The position numbers and the translations under genes were made by a program. Positions 38,630-49,003 of a stretch of DNA of 64,000 nt are shown here, one piece after another. Within the stretch, counting starts at the first letter, position 1. Each line of letters opens with the position of its first letter. The notes beneath the pieces are model-generated. The model had not been told where the DNA came from and did not search any database. It saw nothing but the letters and a program-made list of their open reading frames with translations. This stretch comes from Liquorilactobacillus cacaonum DSM 21116 (GTDB lineage Bacteria > Bacillota > Bacilli > Lactobacillales > Lactobacillaceae): assembly GCF_001436735.1 (NCBI RefSeq), contig NZ_AYZE01000015.1:127215-191214 (forward strand), given 5' to 3'.

Positions 38630-39658
38630 CTACTCTTTTAAAATCAGATTTGCTGCCCCTTCGTCAGTGATTAAACACGTTCGTTTTGGGGCATGTTTCA
38701 TGTATGCAGCAATCGCTTTTGCTTTGGACGAACCACCCGCAACTGCAATCACACATTTCATATTGGCGAGATCCTCTAATTGTAAACCAATTCTTGGAAT
38801 CCTATACACCACTTTACCATGTTCATCAAAAAAACACCCAAATGCCTCACCAACCGCTTGATTTTTTCTGAGCATTTTAATAACCGATTCAGACATATCT
38901 CTTCGATTAGCCATCTTCATAGCATCACCGACACCATGAATAACAGCATCACTACATCTAATCAATTCGATTACATTTTGAATCGCTGGTTCTTTTAGTA
39001 AGGGACCAAATGCATCCTCACTAAGTTGTTCAGGTACATACAACGCTTTATGTTGACCACCAGTATGCTTTGCCATCTGGGAGCTGACAGTGTTAGCTTG
39101 AATATCGACACTTTCACCAACACCACCTCTAGCTGGTACAAATAACAATTCACGATTTTCTGCAACTTTTTTCGTGAGAGCCTTTGCAATTGTTGCCATT
39201 GTAACTCCACCCATCACAGCAATAACATTTTTCCCCTCAGGTAGCACTGAAACTAGCTGGCCTTCAACTAACTGACCCATCTCATCAACAATCTTAAATT
39301 GCTGATCAGAATCGCCCGAAACTATCATGCATTTTTCGATGCCTAATTTCTTAGAGAGCTCAACTTCTTGATGCTTTATATCTGCCAATTGATCCGTTAA
39401 GTTTCTAAGACCTTGAAGAACATCTCGACCATTTTCGGTAATAATCATACCTGACCTAGTCGATTCAAGTAACCCCTGCATCCGCAAAAAATCGGTTTCA
39501 GTTCTAAGCACTCGCTCAGTTAGGCCAAACTCTTGTGCAAGACTTCTTCGTCCGATTGGTCCCATCCAAAAGACATAGCGCAACACCATAAGACGCTGTA
39601 CCATGGTTTCAACCATGTCGGGAGCGATTTTTTCAATCCATTTAAACTCCTGATGCAT
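38630..39658 (-). CDS. cggR: Central glycolytic genes regulator CggR
   Basis: A 342-residue SorC-family repressor of its own operon. The winged-helix DNA-binding part is at residues ~25-75 ([20 protein letters not shown]), and the sugar-phosphate-binding domain follows ([31 protein letters not shown]). In Bacillus, fructose-1,6-bisphosphate releases CggR from its operator. An operator with the exact known spacing lies 22 bp upstream of the start, downstream of a good sigma-A promoter. ATG follows AAGGTAA. Confidence 0.97.
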   Translation of the reverse strand: MHQEFKWIEKIAPDMVETMVQRLMVLRYVFWMGPIGRRSLAQEFGLTERVLRTETDFLRMQGLLESTRSGMIITENGRDVLQGLRNLTDQLADIKHQEVELSKKLGIEKCMIVSGDSDQQFKIVDEMGQLVEGQLVSVLPEGKNVIAVMGGVTMATIAKALTKKVAENRELLFVPARGGVGESVDIQANTVSSQMAKHTGGQHKALYVPEQLSEDAFGPLLKEPAIQNVIELIRCSDAVIHGVGDAMKMANRRDMSESVIKMLRKNQAVGEAFGCFFDEHGKVVYRIPRIGLQLEDLANMKCVIAVAGGSSKAKAIAAYMKHAPKRTCLITDEGAANLILKE

Positions 39659-39679
39659 TACGGTTACCTTCCTAAGTGG

Positions 39680-39715
39680 GACTAAATACGTCCATCAGTG
39701 TCATTCTGCGACCCA
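39680..39715 (-). promoter_or_regulatory. CggR operator
   Basis: The minus strand reads TGGGTC-N6-TGAC-N4-ATGGAC-N6-AGTC over 36 bp, the same layout as the Bacillus operator CGGGAC-N6-TGTC-N4-CGGGAC-N6-TGTC as I recall it. It lies between the promoter and cggR. Confidence 0.75.
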
Positions 39716-39785
39716 GTAAATCAAAAAACAAAAAGCACAACAACAATCTATTCTTAATTGCTCTCATACCTTTATCAACAATTGC

Positions 39786-39814
39786 ATTATAGCAATATTT
39801 CAATACCATTGCAA
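39786..39814 (-). promoter_or_regulatory. Promoter of the cggR-gap-pgk-tpiA-eno operon
   Basis: On the minus strand TTGCAA (39809-39814), a 17-bp spacer and TATAAT (39786-39791) with a TGC extension form a strong sigma-A promoter. The CggR operator lies ~70 bp downstream of the -10 box. Confidence 0.75.
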
Positions 39815-39892
39815 GTCATTAAATCTGCTTTCCTAATAGTCGGTATTAACATAGATTAATTACATTCAGGCCGATTTTTTGAATATCATTCC

Positions 39893-39924
39893 GAATATTA
39901 TTACAAAAAAAAATAATAATATTC
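39893..39924 (-). terminator. Possible terminator hairpin of rpoN
   Basis: An 11-bp perfect stem (GAATATTATTA/TAATAATATTC) lies 32 bp beyond the rpoN stop. The T run is in the loop rather than after the stem, so [12 protein letters not shown] uncertain. Confidence 0.45.
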
Positions 39925-39955
39925 TTAACAAACGAACGATAAGATAAAATCTGTA

Positions 39956-41308
39956 TTATTTTTCGTCCTTTTTATTAAACATCTCATACTTTTTTTTTCT
40001 TTCAATTGAACTACCAATCCCCATTTCTTCTCGGTATTTATTAATTGCACGTCTAGAAACTGTTATTTGTACTTCTCTTAATTTCTCACAAAGTTTAACA
40101 TCTGAAAAAGGTTTTTTTAAATCTTCATCAGCAATAAACTTTCTGATATATTCCTTAATAATTTCAACTGAAATATTATTGTTTTTACTACTTATCGGTC
40201 TTCTCAAGAAACCCTTAAGTTCAAAAACACCGTAATCACAGCGTAAATATTTACCATTTACTGCCCTACTAACTGTTGATTCATGCATATCTAGTTTTTG
40301 AGCAACATCACGTAAAAGAAGTGGTTTTAATGGCCCATTCCCAGTCTCGAAAAAAGTCCGTTGTTGCTCAACAATTATTTGAGCAACCTTTACAACTGTT
40401 TGATTTCTCTGCTCAATATCTCTCACTAATTCTTGGAAGTCTTTTTTCTTTTCTTTCAGAAAATTGGCGACAGCCTGATCATCATTATTTTTGAGCTTAT
40501 CATAATATTCTTTCTTAAAATGAACTGTTGGATTACTTCTCTTGGTTGCTTTAATAGAAAATTCTGAATTCTCCGCATGTCTTGTAACTATTATATCTGG
40601 GTAAACATAAGTTGTACTTTCTTGATTGAAACTTCCACCTGGACTAGCAGATAATTTTCTAATAAATTCAAAAATTTCTCTGGTTTCCTCAAGAGTGATA
40701 TTCAATTCTTCCGTTATTTTCTTCCAATCATGTTCAATCAAATAATCAAATTTCTTTTGCACAACTTCATATGTTTTTTGAGGTACGTCTTTTGCATCTT
40801 GAATTTGTAAAAGCAAACATTCTTGTAGCGATCTCGCTCCAACACCTGGCGGATCCAGTTGTTGCAACAACGTCAACGCATCCAACAACACTACTTTCTC
40901 AACCTTGGTACGTTTAATTAGTTCATCAAAGTCAATTTTCAAGTACCCATTTTGATCAACTTGGCCTGCTAGATAAATGACCCAACTTCTTAAATCAGTT
41001 TTACGCATCGTTAATTTTATTTGTGCAATTAAATAATTGTATAGTGACTGCTTTTTTATATCTGAGTTAAATTCAAATTGTTGTATGCTTGACTGTGAAT
41101 TTTTTATACCACTAATCTCCCCAGTGTATGTGAAAGAGTCTTTAATAAAGATGAACGGATTGTCTAACTCTTTTTGCTTCAAAAAACTTACTAAATCTTC
41201 ACTACTATATCGTAATAATTGGATTGATTGTTGCATTTGTTGAGTCATAGCAAGTTTTTGGACTTGTTTTTGAATCTGTCCATATCCTAATTTTTGATTT
41301 TCTTGCAC
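39956..41308 (-). CDS. rpoN: RNA polymerase sigma-54 factor RpoN
   Basis: A 450-residue sigma-54. The glutamine-rich activator-interacting region I is at the N-terminus (KLAMTQQMQQSIQLLRYS), the core-binding region includes LQQLDPPGVGARSLQECLL, the HTH is LDMHESTVSRAVNGKYL, and the RpoN box is SRRAINKYREEMGI. I chose GTG 41308, six bases after AGGTG, over the GTG at 41317 that overlaps the ribosome binding site. In lactobacilli RpoN serves a few PTS operons driven by LevR/ManR-type activators (family knowledge); none is in this window. Confidence 0.95.
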   Translation of the reverse strand: MQENQKLGYGQIQKQVQKLAMTQQMQQSIQLLRYSSEDLVSFLKQKELDNPFIFIKDSFTYTGEISGIKNSQSSIQQFEFNSDIKKQSLYNYLIAQIKLTMRKTDLRSWVIYLAGQVDQNGYLKIDFDELIKRTKVEKVVLLDALTLLQQLDPPGVGARSLQECLLLQIQDAKDVPQKTYEVVQKKFDYLIEHDWKKITEELNITLEETREIFEFIRKLSASPGGSFNQESTTYVYPDIIVTRHAENSEFSIKATKRSNPTVHFKKEYYDKLKNNDDQAVANFLKEKKKDFQELVRDIEQRNQTVVKVAQIIVEQQRTFFETGNGPLKPLLLRDVAQKLDMHESTVSRAVNGKYLRCDYGVFELKGFLRRPISSKNNNISVEIIKEYIRKFIADEDLKKPFSDVKLCEKLREVQITVSRRAINKYREEMGIGSSIERKKKYEMFNKKDEK

Positions 41309-41331
41309 ACCGTTCACCTACTTTTTTTGAC

Positions 41332-41360
41332 TTGTAAAATTACCAATTTTCTTGTAAAAT
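41332..41360 (+). promoter_or_regulatory. Promoter of tRNA-Arg
   Basis: TTGTAA (41332-41337), a 17-bp spacer and TAAAAT (41355-41360), 12 bp before the mature tRNA. Confidence 0.5.
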
Positions 41361-41372
41361 AGTACGAGTATC

Positions 41373-41444
41373 GCACCGCTAGTGTAATGGATATCACACA
41401 AGATTCCGGTTCTTGTAATGTGGGTTCGACTCCCACGTGGTGCA
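41373..41444 (+). tRNA. tRNA-Arg (anticodon CCG)
   Basis: A 72-nt cloverleaf. The acceptor stem GCACCGC pairs with GTGGTGC (one G-U). The D arm contains TAATGG, the anticodon stem CAAGA/TCTTG encloses the loop TTCCGGT with anticodon CCG, and the T arm is GTGGG-TTCGACT-CCCAC. The discriminator is A and CCA is not encoded. It reads CGG arginine codons. Confidence 0.95.
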
Positions 41445-41476
41445 TATATGATTTACATTAATTATGATTCATCATC

Positions 41477-41505
41477 AAAGCCTTAATATTAAAGGCTTTT
41501 TTATT
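41477..41505 (+). terminator. Terminator after tRNA-Arg
   Basis: AAAGCCTT (41477-41484) pairs with AAGGCTTT (41492-41499), followed by a T-rich run. Confidence 0.85.
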
Positions 41506-41790
41506 TTGTATCTCGATAAACTTTCACTTAATTTTTAAAAGATGTAAAAAAATGTAAGTTATAAGCACTTCATATCAAGTCCAAGAAAACACTTTCAATT
41601 ATACATTTTAACATTCTCTATACAAATATCCAATTCATATGTAGCTTAGATAATATTTATATATATCCCAATTCCTGCTTTAAAATGTAATTAAATGTAA
41701 TTATAAGTTATTATTATTTTGGAATAATTCATTCATAAAAAAGGGCTTTTAAAAAAATTTCCCCATATTCATCTTTAAGCTCACTTTTTA
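41506..41790. other. Gene-free region before clpP
   Basis: Very AT-rich, with a short tandem AAATGTAATT-type duplication near 41683-41702. No open frame with a ribosome binding site and no convincing RNA fold was seen. Confidence 0.5.
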
Positions 41791-41807
41791 TTTGACCTTT
41801 TTTGACC
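41791..41807 (-). promoter_or_regulatory. CtsR operator of clpP
   Basis: The minus strand reads GGTCAAA-N3-GGTCAAA, an exact match to the CtsR heptad direct repeat. It covers the -35 element of the clpP promoter, so CtsR binding would block initiation until heat or thiol stress. ctsR is not in the window. Confidence 0.92.
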
Positions 41808-41831
41808 ATTAAGTTAAACTAGCAATACAAT
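41802..41831 (+). promoter_or_regulatory. Promoter of clpP
   Basis: TTGACC (41802-41807) and TACAAT (41826-41831) are separated by 18 bp. The -35 is the second half of the CtsR box. Confidence 0.65.
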
Positions 41832-41885
41832 CGTTTGAGTGCTACACTTAAAACGTAGATAAAACAATGAGGGGGTCGATGTTCA

Positions 41886-42479
41886 ATGAATTTAGTTCCT
41901 ACTGTTATTGAACAATCAGCACAAGGTGAACGTGCTTATGATATTTATTCAAGGCTTTTAAAGGACCGTATTATAATGCTTTCTGGTGAAGTTAACGATG
42001 ATATGGCTAATGCGATTATCGCTCAATTGCTTTTTTTGGACGCACAAGACGCAGAAAAGGATATTTACATTTATATAAACTCTCCTGGTGGTAGTGTTTC
42101 TGCAGGATTAGCAATTTACGATACAATGAACTTTGTGAAAGCAGATGTTCAAACAATTGTAATGGGCATGGCTGCATCAATGGCAAGTGTTTTATCAACG
42201 GCCGGAACAAAAGGAAAAAGATTTGCTTTGCCAAACTCAGAAATTATGATTCATCAACCTTTAGGTGGGGCTCAGGGACAAGCGACCGATATAAATATCG
42301 CTGCTGAACACATTTTAAAAACACGCAAATTAATTAATAAAATTTTGGCAGATGGTTCTGGTCAAGATATTGAAACAATCAATCGAGATACAGAACGTGA
42401 TAACTTCATGACAGCACAACAAGCTGTTGAGTACGGTTTGATTGATGGTATTATGGAGAATAAGAAGAACCTTAAATAA
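41886..42479 (+). CDS. clpP: ATP-dependent Clp protease proteolytic subunit ClpP
   Basis: A 197-residue serine peptidase forming the tetradecameric barrel fed by ClpX, ClpC or ClpE. The catalytic triad is S98 (GMAASMAS), H123 (MIHQPLGG) and D172 (RDTERDNF). ATG follows GAGGGGG. Transcription is under a CtsR box. Its partners here are the adaptors MecA and YjbH and the substrate Spx. It is monocistronic with a strong terminator. Confidence 0.98.
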   Translation: MNLVPTVIEQSAQGERAYDIYSRLLKDRIIMLSGEVNDDMANAIIAQLLFLDAQDAEKDIYIYINSPGGSVSAGLAIYDTMNFVKADVQTIVMGMAASMASVLSTAGTKGKRFALPNSEIMIHQPLGGAQGQATDINIAAEHILKTRKLINKILADGSGQDIETINRDTERDNFMTAQQAVEYGLIDGIMENKKNLK

Positions 42480-42500
42480 GGGGTTTGATTCTATAAAGGA

Positions 42501-42540
42501 ATAGGCTATGTCAAAATAAATTTTGACATAGCCTATTTTT
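42501..42540 (+). terminator. Strong terminator of clpP
   Basis: A perfect 16-bp stem (42501-42516 with 42521-42536) with a 4-base loop is followed by T residues. The core GTCAAAA/TTTTGAC is shared with other terminators in the window. Confidence 0.93.
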
Positions 42541-42583
42541 ACTGTAAAACACTTTTAAAACAATCCTATTAACAAATTCATAT

Positions 42584-43525
42584 TTAACTTAATATTTCAC
42601 CTTGCCTTAATTGTTCCGCCAATTCGTTCAACTTTCGCAAACGATGGTTGACACCTGATTTCGAAATTGGGCCATTTTCAACCAAATCACCTAATTCTTT
42701 AAGACTAACTTCTGGATGTGCTAATCTTGCACGTGCAATATCTTGAACTTTGGGAGGTAATTTATTGATGCCAAAATTATTGTCGATAAATTCAATATTT
42801 TCAATCTGATGTTTAGCAGCATCTGCCACTTTATTCATATTTGCATTTTCACAATTAACAATACGGTTAACTGAGTTTCTCATATCACGCACAATTCGAA
42901 TATCCTCAAATTTTAACATTGCACTTGTAGCACCAATTAATGACAAAAAATCAGCAATTTTTTCAGCCTCTTTTAAATAAGTTATGTAGCCGCTACGCCT
43001 TTCAGTTTTCCGAGCATTCAACCCATACCTATTTACTAAATCACAAATTACATCATTTTGCTCTTCATATAACGAATAGATTTCAAGATGATATCGACTT
43101 GTTTCAGGATTATTGACAGATCCAGCAGCCAAGAAAGCACCTCGTAAATAAGACCGCACTTTGGCATCATCCGCTAAAAAGTCAAGTGGCACACCGGTTT
43201 TTAATTGAAATCCATCCAAAATATCAAGATCATTTAAAACCTGTTCACTTCCTGTTTTTAAACGCACAATATAAAGATTATTCTTTTTTAACTTCATTTT
43301 TCGTCTAACTAAGAGTTCACTTTCAACATCATAGAACTTCTTCAAAAGTTGATATATGCGCCTAGCAATTGCTGGATTTTCTGTCTGAACATTTAACACA
43401 AAATGATGGTTTGCAAGACTTAAAGACCCATTCATTCGAATTAATGCCATTAACTCTGCCTTAGCATTTCCAAAATGAACTTCGAGTGTTGTCAATTCCT
43501 TTTTAACATCACTAGCATAAGACAT
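42584..43525 (-). CDS. whiA: DNA-binding protein WhiA
   Basis: A 313-residue protein combining a degenerate LAGLIDADG-homing-endonuclease fold ([23 protein letters not shown]) with a C-terminal HTH ([21 protein letters not shown]). In Bacillus it influences cell division and chromosome segregation; in Streptomyces it is a transcription factor. ATG 43525 is five bases after GGGGGTGG; the frame extends to a GTG at 43534. It is the last gene of rapZ-yvcK-whiA. Confidence 0.94.
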   Translation of the reverse strand: MSYASDVKKELTTLEVHFGNAKAELMALIRMNGSLSLANHHFVLNVQTENPAIARRIYQLLKKFYDVESELLVRRKMKLKKNNLYIVRLKTGSEQVLNDLDILDGFQLKTGVPLDFLADDAKVRSYLRGAFLAAGSVNNPETSRYHLEIYSLYEEQNDVICDLVNRYGLNARKTERRSGYITYLKEAEKIADFLSLIGATSAMLKFEDIRIVRDMRNSVNRIVNCENANMNKVADAAKHQIENIEFIDNNFGINKLPPKVQDIARARLAHPEVSLKELGDLVENGPISKSGVNHRLRKLNELAEQLRQGEILS

Positions 43526-43548
43526 GCGAACCACCCCCTTTTCAATTC

Positions 43549-44568
43549 TTAATTTAATTCACTATCTTTCCATGACAACGGTCGGCTTGTTAATCCAAGT
43601 AATTCGCTAACGACTTGTTCTCCATTATGAAAAACACCATGATTTCTGAGTTCCAAAAAATTATTGGAAACCACTCTACAACCTAAATCTCGTAAACCAT
43701 TAAAATCATGCTTGACTTGGAATAAATACTCATCATATTTTTGTTGATCCATATAATCCGCAGGAACTGGTTCAGTATTCACTAAAACTGTATCTATAAA
43801 ATTCATCCCCAGATGTCGATTTAATACACGTATGTGATCAGCATCCGTAAAATGTTCCGTTTCTCCTTTTTGTGTCATAATATTGCAAATATAAATTACT
43901 TCTGCATTCGTTTTGCAAACAGCCTCTCCAACATTTGAAATCATCAAATTTGGCAAAATACTTGTAAACAGACTGCCTGGTCCAAGCACAATTTGATCAG
44001 CCTCCATAATAGCATTTATTACTTCTGGCACTGCTTCTGGCATGTTATCGGACATTCCCGAAACCCAAACCCTGTCTATTGTTTTTCCAGCAGCCGAAAT
44101 TTCAGATTCTCCTGCCAATGTTGAACCATCTGTAAAGCATGCATTAAGTACTAAAGGTTCATTTGAAGCCGGATAAACATTTCCTTCAACCTTCATTAAT
44201 TTTGTCAATTCTTGGACTGCACTGAATATTCCAGTATCATTCATCTCTGAAAGAGCTGCAATAATCAAATTACCGATTGCATGTCCAGAAAAAAATTGGT
44301 CTTTTGAATTAAAACGATATTGAAATATATTCTTATAAATTTCCGGTAAATCAGAAAGAGCCACCAGAACATTTCTAATATCACCTGGAGGTACAACGTT
44401 AATATAATCTCTAATAATTCCAGAAGAACCCCCATCATCTGCTACAGTTACAACGGCTGTAATATCAGCTTTTTTTTTCCTCAAAGCTTTTAAGATAACT
44501 GGAAGCCCAGTTCCCCCACCAATCACAACAATATTAGGTCGCTTTTTTCTTAACAAATACTTTGTCAT
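43549..44568 (-). CDS. yvcK: Gluconeogenesis factor YvcK (YvcK/CofD family)
   Basis: A 339-residue CofD-like protein. The nucleotide-binding N-terminus [18 protein letters not shown] and the [14 protein letters not shown] segment are hallmarks. In Bacillus YvcK binds UDP-GlcNAc and is needed on gluconeogenic carbon and for normal cell shape (family knowledge). Its ATG overlaps the rapZ stop as ATGA, giving translational coupling. Confidence 0.95.
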   Translation of the reverse strand: MTKYLLRKKRPNIVVIGGGTGLPVILKALRKKKADITAVVTVADDGGSSGIIRDYINVVPPGDIRNVLVALSDLPEIYKNIFQYRFNSKDQFFSGHAIGNLIIAALSEMNDTGIFSAVQELTKLMKVEGNVYPASNEPLVLNACFTDGSTLAGESEISAAGKTIDRVWVSGMSDNMPEAVPEVINAIMEADQIVLGPGSLFTSILPNLMISNVGEAVCKTNAEVIYICNIMTQKGETEHFTDADHIRVLNRHLGMNFIDTVLVNTEPVPADYMDQQKYDEYLFQVKHDFNGLRDLGCRVVSNNFLELRNHGVFHNGEQVVSELLGLTSRPLSWKDSELN

Positions 44569-45449
44569 GATCGATTTACAGTCTCCTTTCTTTTTGCAAT
44601 ATCTCGATGTGAAATTCGCACCGGATTATCTTTTTTTAAAGCCTTGCCAATTCTTTCAGAAAGAGCCACAGAACGATGTTGTCCACCAGTACAACCAATC
44701 GCAATTGTCAAACTTGTCTTACCCTCATCTTTATAACCAGGAATGACAGTCTCAAGCATTGTCACAAACTGTGTGTAAAAAGACTCGGTCTTATTTGATT
44801 TCATTACATAATCATAAACCTCTTGATCAAGTCCAGTCTTTTTTTTCAACGATTCAATATAATAGGGATTTGGCAAAAAACGCACATCCATCACAATATC
44901 TGCATCAATTGGTACGCCATACTTAAATCCAAAGGACATCACTTGAATATGAAAAGGCGTCTGTGCGTTGGTTTCAAAATTACGAAAAATTTCTTCACGC
45001 AACTGCCTAGGAGTCAACTTACTTGTATCAACAACAAATTGAGCCTTCATCCGCATATCACGTAACAAATCTCTTTCCAAATTGATACCATCCATTAAAC
45101 GTCCTTCCATCGCTAGCGGATGTGAACGTCTTGTTTCTTTATAACGCGCTACCAATTCTTCATTAGATGCATCTAAAAAAAGTATCTTCGTATCAATTGT
45201 TTCATCATTTCCTAAATTTCTTAATAATTCTATTATTTCGTCATAAAATGCTCGTGATCTTAGGTCAATTACTAATGCAATCTTATTTATTTTTCCAGAT
45301 TCGCGAACTAGCTCCCAAAACTTTGGTAACAATGAAGGTGGCATGTTATCAATACAAAAGTAACCTAAATCTTCAAAACTTTGTACCGCAACTGTCTTAC
45401 CTGCACCACTCATTCCAGTAACCACAACAAGTTTCAATGGCTTTTTCAT
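44565..45449 (-). CDS. rapZ: RNase adapter protein RapZ (YvcJ)
   Basis: A 294-residue P-loop nucleotide-binding protein. Walker A is in [15 protein letters not shown] at about residue 10, and the C-terminal [16 protein letters not shown] is the conserved ligand-binding site. In E. coli RapZ delivers GlmZ RNA to RNase E; in Bacillus YvcJ hydrolyses GTP and affects competence. The role here is inferred from the family. It heads rapZ-yvcK-whiA. Confidence 0.95.
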   Translation of the reverse strand: MKKPLKLVVVTGMSGAGKTVAVQSFEDLGYFCIDNMPPSLLPKFWELVRESGKINKIALVIDLRSRAFYDEIIELLRNLGNDETIDTKILFLDASNEELVARYKETRRSHPLAMEGRLMDGINLERDLLRDMRMKAQFVVDTSKLTPRQLREEIFRNFETNAQTPFHIQVMSFGFKYGVPIDADIVMDVRFLPNPYYIESLKKKTGLDQEVYDYVMKSNKTESFYTQFVTMLETVIPGYKDEGKTSLTIAIGCTGGQHRSVALSERIGKALKKDNPVRISHRDIAKRKETVNRS

Positions 45450-45542
45450 CTATATAACCCTCCACTAATTATCCTTTCGCCATTATAACATACCGGGCAT
45501 GTCATAGCGATTTTTTTAAGATTCAGACTTGAACACTTATTC

Positions 45543-45583
45543 AAAAAAACGAGATAAGATCAAGTTAAATTGACCTAATCCCG
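45543..45583 (-). terminator. Terminator of luxS
   Basis: Minus-strand CGGGATTAGGTCAA pairs with TTGATCTTATCTCG over 14 positions with one mismatch and two G-T pairs, followed by seven T residues. Confidence 0.85.
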
Positions 45584-45609
45584 CTTTTTTAAGGCTATTC
45601 TTTACTTAA

Positions 45610-46080
45610 TTAAATTACTTTACGTTCAAAAGGATCTGATGAAATTCCTTCTGCAAGAATCTTCTTGCACCATTCTTTTGCTGAAAACAGTGAATGATCC
45701 CGATAATTGCCACAACTCTTGATATCAGTACCTTGTACATCGTCCCAAGTTGATTCCACAATTTGTTCCAATGATCCCTTTAAAGCTTTTGCAACATCAG
45801 CTGTATCCTGTTCACCCCATACAATCAAATGAAACCCAGTTCTGCAACCAAAAGGAGAACAATCAATTACACCATCCATTCGATCACGTAAATAACCAGC
45901 TAACATATGCTCAATTGTGTGCAATCCTGCAGTCGGTATTGCATTTTCATTTGGCTGAACAAGACGCAAATCGTAATTTGAAATCTTATCGCCCTTTTTC
46001 CCTTCCTCAACTGTAATCAAACGAACATAAGGTGCCTTAACCGCTGTATGATCCAGTGCAAAGCTTTCAACTTCTGCCAT
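45610..46080 (-). CDS. luxS: S-ribosylhomocysteine lyase LuxS
   Basis: A 156-residue metalloenzyme that splits S-ribosylhomocysteine into homocysteine and the AI-2 precursor DPD. Metal ligands are H54 and H58 ([12 protein letters not shown]) and C123 ([11 protein letters not shown]); the catalytic C79 is in FGCRTGFH. Monocistronic with its own terminator. The main role may be methyl-cycle recycling rather than signalling. Confidence 0.97.
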   Translation of the reverse strand: MAEVESFALDHTAVKAPYVRLITVEEGKKGDKISNYDLRLVQPNENAIPTAGLHTIEHMLAGYLRDRMDGVIDCSPFGCRTGFHLIVWGEQDTADVAKALKGSLEQIVESTWDDVQGTDIKSCGNYRDHSLFSAKEWCKKILAEGISSDPFERKVI

Positions 46081-46156
46081 CTATCCAACACACTCCATTC
46101 TAAGATATTTACTCTTTAACTCTAGCATTTTAACTTCAAAAAGCAATACCTACCTA

Positions 46157-48988
46157 TCAACTCTTAAGCTTATTTAACATTACTTTTAAATACTTTCCTG
46201 TATAACTTCTAGAATTTAGGACCAATTGTTCAGGTGTACCTGTGCCAACAATTGTGCCACCACCTTCTCCTCCTTCTGGTCCTAAGTCGATCAAATAATC
46301 GGCTGTTTTTATAACATCAAGGTTATGCTCAATCACCAAAACTGTGTTCCCTAATTCAACTAATCGTTCCAAAACCTTTAGTAAATTTTTAATATCTTCC
46401 GTGTGTAGTCCGGTTGTTGGCTCATCTAAAATATAAAATGTTTTCCCATTTGACTTACGATGCAACTCAGATGCTAACTTCATTCGTTGCGCTTCTCCGC
46501 CTGATAAAGTTGTAGCTGGTTGCCCAAGTTGGACATAACCTAGTCCAACATCAACTATCGTTTGTAATTTACGCTTAATTTTAGGAATTGCTGCAAAAAA
46601 CTTTAGCCCTTCGTCAACTGTCATCTCTAATATTTGTGCAATATTTTTGCCTTTATATTCAATTTCAAGTGTTTCTGAATTATACCTAGCTCCATGACAG
46701 ACCTCACAAGGAACATAAACGTCAGGCAAAAAATTCATCTCAATTTTAATAATTCCATCACCCTTGCATGCCTCACAACGTCCACCCTTAACATTAAAAC
46801 TAAATCGGCCTTTGGTATATCCATGAAGTTTGGCAGCATTTGTTTGTGAAAATAAATCTCGTACATCATCAAAAACACTTGTATAAGTGGCAGGATTACT
46901 CCGTGGTGTACGGCCAATTGGGCTTTGATCGATGTCGATAACTTTCTCAAGCGCTTCTGTCCCACTTATATTATTGAATTTACCAGGCTTTTCAGAATTA
47001 TTATTTAACTTCTGTGCCAACGCTCGTTTCAAAATCGTATTGACCAATGTTGACTTGCCAGAACCTGAAACCCCAGTAACTGCAATGAAAGAACCTAATG
47101 GAAAATCAACATCGATATTTTTTAGATTATTTTCGCTGGCACCTGTTATTGTAATAATCTTTCCATTACCACTACGCCTTTTTTGAGGAATAGGAATAGA
47201 TTTTTTTCCTGATAAGTATTGCCCGGTTAGTGACTTATTATTTCTGGCAACCTGCTTTGGTGTACCTGCAGCCATCACTTCTCCACCCTTGTCTCCTGCA
47301 CCTGGTCCAATATCAATCAAATAATCGGCAGCTCGCATTGTATCTTCATCATGTTCGACAACAATCAATGTATTCCCAAGGTCTCGCATTTTTTTCAAAG
47401 AATCAATGAGTCGATCATTATCTCGTTGATGCAACCCGATTGAAGGTTCATCAAGAATATAGAGTACTCCTGAAAGATTTGATCCAATCTGTGTTGCAAG
47501 TCGAATTCTTTGAGCTTCCCCGCCGGAAAGTGTCCTTGCAGAGCGGCTAAGTGTTAAATATGCTAAACCGACATTAATCAAAAATGTTAAACGATCCTTA
47601 ATTTCCTTTAAAATAGGTTTAGCAATCATCTCATCTTTTGAATTAAACTCTAATTTTTCAAAAAAATCTAGACATGCCTGTATATTAGTTTCCGAAACTT
47701 GACCAATATGTTGGCCACTAATTTTGACAGCCAGTGCCTTTCGATTTAGACGATATCCGTGACAAGATTGACATGTTAAACTTGTCATGTACTTGCGCAT
47801 TACGTCTCTGGTAAAATCACTGTTAGTTTCATGATAACGCCGCTCAATATTTAAAATAACCCCTTCAAACTTTGCATCAACATCTCTTACACCACCGAAA
47901 TCGTTCTCATAATGGAAATGAAATGTTCGTTCTCCACCACCATACAATATTATTTTACGATCTTTTTCAGGTAGCTTATTAAAGGGTGTATCCATATCAA
48001 TTCCAAAAGATGCACACATCTGTTCAAGCATCGCTGGATAGTATTGCGAACTAATGGGATTCCAAGGCTCAATTGCCCCCTCATGTAAAGTTTTAGTGAC
48101 ATCTGGTACCACCAAATCCTGATCGACTTCTAACTTCATTCCCAATCCATCACATTCAGTGCAAGCTCCAAATGGTGCATTGAAAGAAAATAGCCGTGGC
48201 TCTAATTCACCAATTGTAAAACCACAATATGGGCAAGCAAAGTTTTCCGAAAACTGCAAAATCTTATTATCGCCAATATCAGCACTTGCATAACCATCAG
48301 ACAAACGTAGTGCGGCTTCAAAGGAATCAAACAGCCTCGATCTTATCCCTTCTTTAACAACGATTCTATCAACAACAATTTCAATTGAATGTTTTTTATT
48401 CTTATCTAAATCTAACTTTTCTTCTACATCCAAAATTTCCCCATCTACACGAACACGAACAAAACCATCACGTTTTATTTTTTCGAAAACTTTCTTGTGT
48501 TGTCCTTTTTTTTCACGAATAATTGGTGAAAGAATTTGAACCTTGGTTTTCTCAGGTAATGCTAAAATTCTATCCACCATTTGTTCAGGTGACTGACTAG
48601 TAATTTCTTGCCCATCATTTGGACAAAAAGGCGTCCCAACTCTTGCCCATAATAAACGTAAATAATCATTTATTTCAGTCACAGTTCCTACTGTTGATCG
48701 CGGATTCTTGGATGTTGTCTTTTGATCAATTGAAATCGCTGGTGATAAACCATCTATCGAATCAACATCTGGTTTATCCATTTGTCCAAGAAATTGACGT
48801 GCATACGCAGATAAACTTTCAACATATCGTCTTTGCCCTTCAGCGTATAAAGTATCGAATGCAAGTGAACTTTTACCTGATCCTGATAACCCAGTGATAA
48901 CAACTAATTTATCTTTTGGAATTGTAACATCAATATTTTTAAGATTATGAGCACGCGCACCATGAATAACAATCTTATTTTGTACCAA
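46157..48988 (-). CDS. uvrA: UvrABC system protein A
   Basis: A 943-residue damage-recognition ATPase of nucleotide excision repair. Two ABC modules are present: Walker A in [20 protein letters not shown], in part, near residue 35 and in [14 protein letters not shown] near 645, with signatures [12 protein letters not shown] and [12 protein letters not shown]. Zinc fingers are at [14 protein letters not shown] and [14 protein letters not shown]. Translation starts at TTG 48988 behind AGAGG. It lies 15 bp after uvrB and shares its SOS promoter. Confidence 0.97.
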   Translation of the reverse strand: MVQNKIVIHGARAHNLKNIDVTIPKDKLVVITGLSGSGKSSLAFDTLYAEGQRRYVESLSAYARQFLGQMDKPDVDSIDGLSPAISIDQKTTSKNPRSTVGTVTEINDYLRLLWARVGTPFCPNDGQEITSQSPEQMVDRILALPEKTKVQILSPIIREKKGQHKKVFEKIKRDGFVRVRVDGEILDVEEKLDLDKNKKHSIEIVVDRIVVKEGIRSRLFDSFEAALRLSDGYASADIGDNKILQFSENFACPYCGFTIGELEPRLFSFNAPFGACTECDGLGMKLEVDQDLVVPDVTKTLHEGAIEPWNPISSQYYPAMLEQMCASFGIDMDTPFNKLPEKDRKIILYGGGERTFHFHYENDFGGVRDVDAKFEGVILNIERRYHETNSDFTRDVMRKYMTSLTCQSCHGYRLNRKALAVKISGQHIGQVSETNIQACLDFFEKLEFNSKDEMIAKPILKEIKDRLTFLINVGLAYLTLSRSARTLSGGEAQRIRLATQIGSNLSGVLYILDEPSIGLHQRDNDRLIDSLKKMRDLGNTLIVVEHDEDTMRAADYLIDIGPGAGDKGGEVMAAGTPKQVARNNKSLTGQYLSGKKSIPIPQKRRSGNGKIITITGASENNLKNIDVDFPLGSFIAVTGVSGSGKSTLVNTILKRALAQKLNNNSEKPGKFNNISGTEALEKVIDIDQSPIGRTPRSNPATYTSVFDDVRDLFSQTNAAKLHGYTKGRFSFNVKGGRCEACKGDGIIKIEMNFLPDVYVPCEVCHGARYNSETLEIEYKGKNIAQILEMTVDEGLKFFAAIPKIKRKLQTIVDVGLGYVQLGQPATTLSGGEAQRMKLASELHRKSNGKTFYILDEPTTGLHTEDIKNLLKVLERLVELGNTVLVIEHNLDVIKTADYLIDLGPEGGEGGGTIVGTGTPEQLVLNSRSYTGKYLKVMLNKLKS

Positions 48989-49003
48989 AATATAACCTCT
49001 TTT

